Source: Maylandia zebra
Taxonomy: Eukaryota > Chordata > Actinopteri > Cichliformes > Cichlidae
Assembly (NCBI RefSeq): GCF_041146795.1
Contig: NC_135176.1
Span: 11,841,286 to 11,905,285, forward strand
DNA length: 64,000 bases
Direction: 5' to 3'
Part shown: in pieces, positions 55,501 to 64,000 of the stretch
How the letters are laid out: each line of letters opens with the position of its first letter
Numbering within the stretch: the stretch's first letter is position 1
Made by a program: the position numbers and the translations under genes
The notes under the pieces: generated by a model
What the model saw: only the letters and a program-made list of their open reading frames with translations
What the model was told of the DNA's origin: nothing
Database searches by the model: none

Positions 55501-57900
55501 TGTATCCCGAGGAAGCTATCGTTAATGCAGCCATCTCAAAGAAGAAACAGCACGATTTATATGTTTGAGATGGCTCAACTTAAACAAAGAAACTATGCAA
55601 AATGCGCTGTGTGCTAACGCAAACCAAAAACGGAAAACTAAACTATACGCGTGCAATTTCAGCCTGCTCAAGAACGAAAGAAAGCGAGCGAAAGTAAGAA
55701 CGAAAGCTTTGTTACTGCAGATAATTTTGATGGTTTCTGGAGGCTTAAGTCACTTTCACAAAAGTACTAGAATAAAATGTACTTTCACTTACAGTCTGGC
55801 AACAGTAAGAAGCAAACCGATGCACTTCCGACTAAAAGCATGAATAATAGTAAATAATTATTAAGAGTCAGCTTCAAGCATCAACTGTAAATATGCCTCT
55901 AGAAACTAGATTGCAAAATGTAGGTTTGCTTATACTGTGATCAGACCTGTAAAAGACACTTTTCTCATATGAGATGGTGAATGAAACAGACAGAAGTCCT
56001 GGAGGATAAATCAGTCACGAGGAGTTCAAACAACCAACAATTAGACCACACAGAGGTATTCAGAGGCTTCATGGGGTTATGATTGGTAAAAATCTACAAA
56101 CTCCATCCAGAAATTAAGCAAAATGAAGTTAATAAACTGCATAAGGTACACTCAGATTTACCCATCTGTCAACTCTGAAACTGTGATGCCCTAAAAGGTA
56201 TCAGAAAAAAAAAGATCCAAAGTCAGTGAGTACTTTTTCTTTCCTAAACAGAGTGCTTCACTTTAGGATTCCTCCACCACCTAACTCCCGTTAAGTACAT
56301 GCTTGCTTAGTCTCTTAATGCTCCATTAATTTTTTCCTCAAGCTTCAGTAATGCATACACAGCACTGGGACTGTCTTTTTCAAAGGTCTGACACTGTAGG
56401 TTCTGAAGCTCTCGCCAAAACATTTTAGAGCACAAATACTTCCAAATGTGCCCCTCCATGAATGAGTAGTGTTGGTGCCAAACGAATAATGTTCTTTGGG
56501 CTGATAGAGCAAATCTAACAAGGATGTGGCGCTCTGACCTAATTACCACCACTGCTGTGTGTAGTGGCTTAGTTTTAAGGATGACAGTGCTGGTCAATCA
56601 GGTCTGGCGGTTGTTTGTCTTGACTGGGTAATGATTCCCAGAAATGTTTCTTAGTGACTTTGGTGAGCCCTTGACCTAATTATATATAGATTTAGTCTTC
56701 TGAAGATTCTCAGAGTAAACTGCAATAGTATGTTTTCAATATATTGCAAAACTGGGCCAAAATGGCTTTTCTCATGTAATTCTCAAATGTGCTGAATTTA
56801 GTGCTAATTAGCAAATGGTAGCATGCTAACATATATCAGTTAAACATATGCTAACAGTAGCGTTTAGCTCTGAGCACTGCTGTGCTATACTGCAGTCCTG
56901 TTTGCATTGTTAACTCTCATATAAAGTGATGACCACTATTTACATATTTAATGACATGTTAACACAGAAACTCCTGACACGGTTGTGTATTAAATGAATA
57001 AATAAGTCAGCAAATGAAAGACTTTCAAATAACTGAAAGCAGCTAAAGATCTGTGTTGTGTTCTTATTTCTATAGCATACTCCATGCACACTACACACAC
57101 ATTACAGTACCAAATCATTGAGCAGATAGTACAGGATGCCAGACTGATTGTATAGAAACATTCTGAAGTCCATTGTTACCTTGCCAGCAACCAACAAGAT
57201 CTAAGATTCATAAAGATCTCCCACATTTTACTGCATTATTCACCATCCGCCTACATAGAGATTAGTGGCGCTCTTTTTATGTAGGTCATGCTATTGGATA
57301 ATGAGATGACATTTAGTGCTCATAAGCAGGCGTCACTCCATAATGAAGTCACATCATTGCGTTCTTTACATGCTGCACCTTTTTCCAGACTGCTTCCAGC
57401 TTCATCAGTGAAAAGTGACTATTTGTATAATTACTCAGACATTAAGCCATATTGCCTCTCTCTACATCTGTGCTGCTGGTATTGATGATGTCATTGCGGC
57501 CCTCTGCTGAAGCACTGACTTTCATTAATTAGACGGTGGCACTGCTGTTCACTCTGTGTTCCCATGGTAACAATGTGTAGTGTCTACTTTCTCCCAGCTA
57601 TGCCCATCAAGCTGCCGGTTTCCATTTTTCTTCTGGTCGACAAGATTTCTCATACATAACTCAGGAAGTCATTTGTTATACTGTTGACTATTAATAAAGT
57701 GCCAAAGCAACCTTGCTGGCTGCATGCTTTGATTTCTCCTTACAGCAGTTTTAACTCACTCTCAACCCACAACAACAGATGAGATACAAGCTTCGCAATA
57801 AATGTACATGTTAACCTAAAGTTTAATACTGGCATCAAGGTTTTCCAGCATGTCACTGTTAATTTTACAGTATATGTGCCAAAATCTACAGTTTAATACT
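52560..57900. other. DNA upstream of npas2, no gene recognised
   Basis: AT-rich. Apart from the ORF at 54411-54782 I see nothing that I can support. Confidence 0.4.
54411..54782 (-). CDS. Unexplained 123-codon ORF, doubtful gene
   Basis: Unusually long for this AT-rich region. The middle (PDGGCLCLQRGFMYNLAGRT, then IILVPPHEPVTEIGTTTTAA) looks protein-like and has five Cys in the first 100 residues, but I recognise no family, signal peptide or transmembrane segment. The C-terminus runs into a basic, low-complexity end. No splice sites or poly(A) signal mark it clearly. It could be a decayed exon, a repeat-derived frame or chance. Confidence 0.2.
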   Translation of the reverse strand: MPTMQESVKKVQSPDGGCLCLQRGFMYNLAGRTGIILVPPHEPVTEIGTTTTAAGCISCVENVTHYIKMVIETSGLHIYRGLKCASGVQGHLERNSNHKTSRRPAEPETDALTLKLCVHVLFF

Positions 57901-57904
57901 GTAA

Positions 57905-58890
57905 GTACACATGCTGAAACTGCTCTTTAGTGCAAATATCTAATCAGCCAATCACATGACTAAAACTGGGCATGAAAACATAGTCTGATGATGACCCGCT
58001 AAAGTCAAACCGATCGTCAGAATGAAAAAGAAATTTGATTTAAGTGGGCCAGAGAGGTTGCTCTGAGTATTTCAGAAATTACTGATCTACAGGGATTTTT
58101 CCACAAACCCATCTTTAGGGTTTATAGAGAATGATCTGAAAAAGGGAAGTCTCCAGAGAGCAGCGGTTCTCTGGGGGTAAATGCCCTGTTGATGCCAGAG
58201 GTTACAGGAGAAGGGCCCAAGCTACTCAAGCCGATAGGAAGGCAGCATAACTCAAGACAACCACTCATCACAACCAAGGAGTGCAGAAGAGCATCTCTGA
58301 ACAGATCCAACATTGAATATACAGTATGGGCTATAGCAGCAGAAGATCACACAGCGTCCCATCACTGCCAGCTAAGAACAAGAAACTGAGACTACAATTC
58401 ACACAGACTCACCACATTGAGCAAAACATGCCTAGTCTGACGAGTCTCAATTTCTGCTGCAATATCTTGACTTTAGGGTCCGAATTTGGCTTAAACAAAA
58501 TGAAACGCTGGGACCCCATAGTACCATTTGAGGATTGTTCAAACACCACAGCCGACCCGAGTATTGTTCATCCATTTATGACCACAGTGCACCCATCTTT
58601 TTCATGGCTTTTTCAAGCAGGGTAATGCACCATGTGGCAAAGCTCAAATCAACTGAAACTGGTTTATTGATCGTCGCAATGAGTTCACTGAACTCAAATG
58701 ACCTTTGGGAGGTGATGTAACGAGAGATTCGCATCATGAATGTGTAGCCTACAATCTGCAGTGAGATGCTATCATGTCAATATGGAGCAAAATCTCTGAG
58801 GAAGGTTTCCCGCAGTTTATTGAAGAATTAAAGTGTTCTGAAGGTAAAAGGGGTCCAATCCAGTACTAGAAAAGTGAACCTAATAAAGTG
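57905..58890 (+). pseudogene. Tc1/mariner-like transposase relic, copy 2
   Basis: Starts near GTGCAAATATCTAATCAGCC and ends at CCTAATAAAGTG, the usual near-terminal sequences of this element. Between them are degraded blocks of the transposase: the helix-turn-helix region (GCTCTGAGTATTTCAGAAATT), a KECRRASLN-type block, and the 3' part with CCTTTGGGAGGTGATGTAACG and CAATATGGAGCAAAATCTCTG. At least six stops or shifts. The most complete of the three copies. Confidence 0.75.
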
Positions 58891-58899
58891 TATATTATA

Positions 58900-61570
58900 A
58901 GCCACTGCATTGCCAATATACTAACATTTATTGCTTCCATAATTAATATTTTTCTACTGTAAAATAAAGTAAAATATACCTCTAAATACACTAGTCTTTC
59001 TGATCAGCCCTGTGTCAATATTTTCATGTATCATCTTTCTTAAACTATGATAAACTATGGTCACTTGCTTGGGTTGCTACAGGAGTTTTCACCTAATTTT
59101 AAATTTCTTTATATGGACTGTGTGCTCGGTGTGGCACACAGTGACTTGATGCAACACGAGTAAGTTTATTTTCTGACTCAAATGAAAATAACACTGCAGT
59201 AAGACGGGACAGTAGCTTTCTGTTGCTATTTTTTTAAAGACATCATCATTGACACTTTTCTGCTGTGTCGACCTACACCACCATGTTATCAGTGTGCAAC
59301 AGTTGCTTTCGTTTTAGCAGAAATTTGTTAGTGTGGGCTCAGCTACAGGCTACAAACGATTTACCTCAACGCCACTTGTTAAAGAAGAACAAATGAAAAG
59401 AATTTCAAGACATATGTGGCTTAATGCTTCAAAATAGTGAGCTCTGTCTCACAGAAGGAAGAAAAATCACATCCGGAGGTGATGCTCAATGACTTTTCAC
59501 ACCGTGTAATTGAGTATAGATGGAGCACCACGGCTAAAGCCTTAGAGCTCATTCAAATGCATGAAATGAAAAAAGGAAAACAGTAAAGAAACAATTCATT
59601 ATGTCCCTTCTCGGGAGAGTTTTCCCACAAGCTTTGCCCATCACTACCAAACAGAAGCTCCACACTAATCCTGCCCCAGGCAACAGCTGAACGCCACTCT
59701 ACTCAGAGCAGTTTAACACATCCACACCTGTGGGGGGAAAAAACTGTTCTTTTACCCTGTTTTCCTAACTGCACCTGTTAATGCACCTGTTGAATAATCA
59801 GCTAATCAGCTAAGAACATGAATCCTAGTTCACATCAACCTCGCAGCTACTAATTCACAACTCACAGCCATCAACCTAGTCAACCATTAGTCAACCTGCA
59901 TATTTTATGTAGATTTTCTTCTTCATATATTCCACGTTTACTTTTTGGTAACACTTTAGTCAAAAGTGCCATGTAATTACACATTCACCACACAGCACGG
60001 AGTGTGTGGTGAATGTGGGTGGTCGCATCCTTTCAATGAGAAAGCAGTCCCATAAAACAAACATCCTTTCACCAGGTAGATCCACTCTCAAATTTTCTTA
60101 TAATTATATTCTTTCAACAATTCCAAATGAATCACAGTTACTCCAAGCCTGTTATTGCCTGCTGCTGCTGCTCAGGAAAAAAAAAGATGCAATTACCTAA
60201 GGCAGTGTGAGCAAATATGTGGGTCACCATTCTGGGGCATGGGTGGAAAGGGCAGCGGAGCTCTTTCTTTTCACCACTCAAGCTCGGATGCCAGGTTAGA
60301 TCTTTGATTAGATTCTGTCTCATTCTTAAACATCGCCTCCAAATGAAGCATTTTTGAGCTGTTCACCTGAACGTCATTGTTATGAATTCACCAGTGAGTG
60401 TTTATGAAACTGCAACCGGCCCCTCTGTTATGCACAGACTCTGAAGTGAACTTAAATAGCCTTTCGCAAAGAGTCCATGGAAAAAATGACCTTATGTCTC
60501 CATTCCTATCTATTGCTGTTTCATTTTCCTGGTTATGAAACGATGGCTTCCATATCTTCAAGGCTCTCCTCCTGAGAGCACGCAAACCTCTCTTAAGTTT
60601 CACAGAACAGTAGAAAGCAGCTTATAAATTATTCTCTTTGAGGAAAGACTAAAACACATTGAATATTGGCTTCCTCTATGGCCAAATATCCACTCTGCCT
60701 AATTCTTATTCTACCGAAACAAAAAGCAGTGGACTGCAGATATTTGATTCGATTTGATTATTTTTGAGCTACATGAAAATATTTCATGTTATTTTAGGCA
60801 GTTTAACATTTCAGCTGAACTACAGGATACAAAACCTGCTCATCGTGCATCTTTTATTCATCCGATGAGTGGTTTAAAAGTAGTACAAATGTTAACACGT
60901 AATCAGGATGGATGCTCAGTCAACTGAGAAAGTGAATTAATAACATCTACATTATTAATGACAGAAGGCTGGATCATCAGAAGTCTCTGGAAAACAACTC
61001 GCATAATGACTAGTTTTCATATTTTTATGTTTTTACCTGTAATGCTTCTTTCCTACACTACATTTGTCTTCTTGGACTTCTTGGAGTAGCTGTGCATGCC
61101 ACGCAGTTCAGGTGCAGCTACTTTAGCTTTGTTTACCCTCTCTTTTTGTTAACTTTCTCCAGACTGGCTGCACCTCGCAAACAAAAGAACCTTTGGCTTA
61201 AAGGGATTTCTTGTACCTACATTGATTTTAATAACTGAAATTCCACCATGTTTATTGTGAGCATAAACCTTTGTTACAGTGTATATGTGCAAATATGAAA
61301 AGGAACACAATTGGTTTTCTCTCTTTCAGACAGCTAAGCTTAAAGAGGCCATTGCATCTGAGTGGAACTATGTGTGCACATTACTCATGCTTTAATGTGA
61401 CAATAATTCATGAATCATGAAGTGTCCTTCAAGAAACCTAAAATCACTGCCAGCTCTGTAAAAAAAAACTGAAAAAAAGTCTTTTTGGCTTCCTCTTGAT
61501 GGTGGAATAGAACTTCCTGTAGATTTCCATCAATTTTATCATATGTTTCTGTGTTTCTCTTAAGATGCGC
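58900..61570. other. Gene-free stretch
   Basis: AT-rich DNA with no recognised exon. It contains the 13-bp inverted repeat at 59981-60016. Confidence 0.4.
59981..60016. repeat. Perfect 13-bp inverted repeat
   Basis: ACATTCACCACAC (59981-59993) and its exact complement (60004-60016) are separated by 10 bases. It follows GGTAACACTTTAGTC, a phrase common at fish repeat ends. Confidence 0.75.
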
Positions 61571-61573
61571 ATG

Positions 61574-62141
61574 CACTCACCAGCTACTTTTTAGGTACAC
61601 CTGTTCAACTACTCGTTAATGGAAAAAATGTAATCGGCCAATCACATTTTTACACGTAGACATGGTCAAGACGACCTGCTGAAGTTCAAATCGAGCATCG
61701 GAAAAGGGAAGAAAGGAGATTTCCAGTGAGGGGAAATTTTCTGGGTGTAACGAAGAGGTGTTTCATTACTCTGGGCAAAAATGCCTTGTGCCCTTTCTTA
61801 TGCTACTTTCCACTGTTCTGGGAGAAGACTGGAAAAATGTTGCCTGGTCTGATGAGTCTTGCATTGCAACATTTAGACGGTCGGGTCAGTTTGGAGTGAA
61901 AACAACATGAAAGCTTGGATGAGGTCATGAATATTGTCCAACCACTTATGGCCACAGTGTACCCTGATGATGGCTTTCTACGGGATAATCTCTCAAAACT
62001 CAAATCATCTCAAACTTCTTAAACGTGACATTGAGTTCACCTCGTTTTATCTGTGCCATGAAGAATTAAGGTGGTGCTGCATGGGAAAGGGAGTTCAACC
62101 CAGTACTAGCAAGATGTACCTAATAAAGTGGACAGTGAGTG
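61574..62141 (+). mobile_element. Tc1/mariner-like element, internally deleted, copy 3
   Basis: The ends CACTCACCAGCTACTTTTTAG and CTAATAAAGTGGACAGTGAGTG are imperfect inverted termini. The interior keeps the start (AAAGGGAAGAAAGGAGATTTC), the DESCIATFRRSGQFG-like catalytic-centre region and the last 100 bp, with the rest deleted. Non-autonomous and broken. Confidence 0.75.
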
Positions 62142-64000
62142 AAAATCAGTAAAAAAGTTTAAACACTTAAATTAAAAACAAACAAACAAAAAAACTCGGA
62201 AACTGGAAAGTTTTAGTAGGAAAGTGTAATGAACTCATTGGCTGGACCCAGACTAAGAATGAAATTCAAGTATCACAGCACTATGTGAACTCTCCAGTTC
62301 GCCATCAGTGGACATGTTCAGGTTTTGCCCCATGACATCACAGATTACATATGGCTTACTTAACATTAAAGGAAGAAAGAAATGTGTGTGGGAGGGCCCT
62401 TTTCATTTCACCATCAGACCTGACACGATCTTGTTGTGACTCCACTAAAGCAAACAACGTTGTAATGCACATGCAGCCAACACCCTCAACTGGAGATCTG
62501 AATCACTAGATCTAGGTCACACACACACTGCGAGGCCCATTTTTCTTCTTCATCTGACACACAATGTGTGGCCACACCCGATTCTTAAACGTAACCTTTT
62601 GTAGTGAAGCAAGAATAAATGTTACATCCTGTGAATTAGCTATATTTTAGAGACACACGGGGGGGGGGGGGGGGGTGATCATCATCACTCAGATGATGAT
62701 AACAGCTTCTAAAAGAACCTCATTTATGTAGATTCTCACTCCTTTGAATGATGAAGTACCATAAAAACCTTTCCGAAAGGTCAGTATTAGTGCAGTGTCA
62801 CTGAGGAGCTCTCACACACGTTAGTTTCAGGTCATGTCATTTCATGCCACAAATAAAAAGAGAGGAAGCAAATTCACATAATGTGACTGGTCTCAGTGCC
62901 AGAAAAAGGAAAGCTTTCTCTTTTTTATAAAAGGAATAAATAGATTTGAAAAAGCCAAATGTCTTAATGATGGCATAATGGCTCTGAGCCTGCAGCTACT
63001 GAGGACAATCACTGTGTGCTTTAGAGCAAGAGTTCAGTGACACCAGCAAGGCCGATGACGTCAGTAGAGGCAGTTATATAACTGCTGCTGAACATTTTGT
63101 CTGTCATAGTTACAAGGCCAAAGAGGGTGACATGAATACCAGTCATACTCTCAGGAGTCATGTGCAACATAGTTCCACTGGCCAAAGGAAGAAAAAGGCA
63201 AGCAGGCCTCGGTATAGAGGGGTATGGAACAAAAGGGAACGCTCTGATTAATGATAACAGTCTGCATGTCTGTCTTATGTCTGCCCTTACGGCTATAAAT
63301 GCTTCCACATTATCTTCTTACTGGAGATTGATCAAGAATTCACAAGTCTAAAAATTCCCAAACAGCACATCAGACCAACAGGTCAAAAGAGTCTAAAGAT
63401 GATAAAACAGAGAAAATAAGACTGGGATGTGTCTGCAAAGTTTGCTAAAAACTATAACAGTTTGAACAAACACTACAAATAGAAATTATTTAGACATACA
63501 CAGTAGGCCGCACAAGATTATCAACAAACAAAAAACCTGAAAAAAATCATCATTTAGAGAAGTTCATAATTTAAAACTGTCAGTTTCACTTGGTATTAAT
63601 TTAATTTAATGGCGACTGTTGCTTCTAGCACCATCGAAGATAAACCCTGTAGCAATAAATGGTGTAAATAAACAGTGGCTTTTGGCCTTAACCCAAATAC
63701 TGTTACACACTGTACTGACACCTCTGCCATCACTGATTATCCTTATAGGCCACTTTCTTAACTGGGTCTTTTATTGATTCCTAAACAAATTTTATCAGAG
63801 GAAATAAGCAGAATTCCACAGAGTCAGTATAACAATTTCATTATCACTGTCACAAAAATATGCCAGCACTGATATAAGGAAATGATAAGGTGTGTGCCAT
63901 GTGATCCCATGGACCATTTAGTACAAGCTTTCAACTGGAACCATTTCTTACTTCCCATCAGGAGTCATTGTTCTCTGAAATATGTTACCTAAGAATCAGA
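62142..64000. other. Gene-free end of the window
   Basis: AT-rich DNA with a pure G-run at about 62660-62676. Several short ORFs, none resembling a known family. Confidence 0.4.
62660..62676. repeat. Poly(G) run of about 17
   Basis: An uninterrupted G tract preceded by ACACAC. It can form a G-quadruplex-like structure and is prone to sequencing length errors. Confidence 0.85.

Overview
This window is nuclear DNA from a teleost fish. It has vertebrate-type split genes with GT-AG introns, and its repeats are of the kinds that crowd fish genomes: L2/CR1-like LINE 3' ends, hAT and Tc1/mariner-like elements, foldback MITEs and tRNA-like SINE pieces. I cannot name the species from sequence alone; the repeat mix looks percomorph, cichlid-like at best. 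No bacterial, plasmid, CRISPR or tRNA/rRNA features were seen.

Two complete genes dominate and converge tail to tail. On the + strand, 19088-25329 encodes RADX, an RPA-like single-stranded-DNA-binding protein of stalled replication forks. Its 15 exons stay in phase at every junction and give 843 aa. On the - strand, 29757-40753 encodes NPAS2, the bHLH-PAS paralogue of CLOCK. Its 20 coding exons also stay in phase and give 849 aa. Upstream 5' UTR exons are predicted at about 42387-42585 and about 52020-52200. The putative npas2 promoter at about 52.2-52.6 kb holds a consensus RORE and a CACGTG E-box. Only about 4.4 kb of 3' UTR-like DNA separates the two stop codons. Human RADX lies at Xq22.3 and NPAS2 at 2q11.2, two regions that share paralogous neighbours, so the linkage is of evolutionary interest.

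The first 19 kb is a transposon-rich graveyard. It holds exons of an unrecognised small secreted or membrane protein, with a signal peptide and a transmembrane exon, that has been cut by a recent hAT insertion (9384-10152, perfect 8-bp target duplication). It also holds a broken hAT transposase (7320-8907), a 539-bp foldback MITE (6304-6842), three LINE fragments, and a previously intron-containing bud13 pseudogene (13530-about 14970) with at least five separate lesions. An orphan exon-like piece with an in-frame stop lies at 17321-17569.

From 42.6 to 64 kb the window is npas2 intron 1 and upstream DNA. I recognise no protein gene there. It holds three Tc1/mariner-like relics with different deletions, a 1.4-kb hAT-type insertion with a perfect 8-bp duplication and a second repeat nested inside it, SINE-like pieces, and one unexplained 123-codon ORF at 54411-54782 (-).
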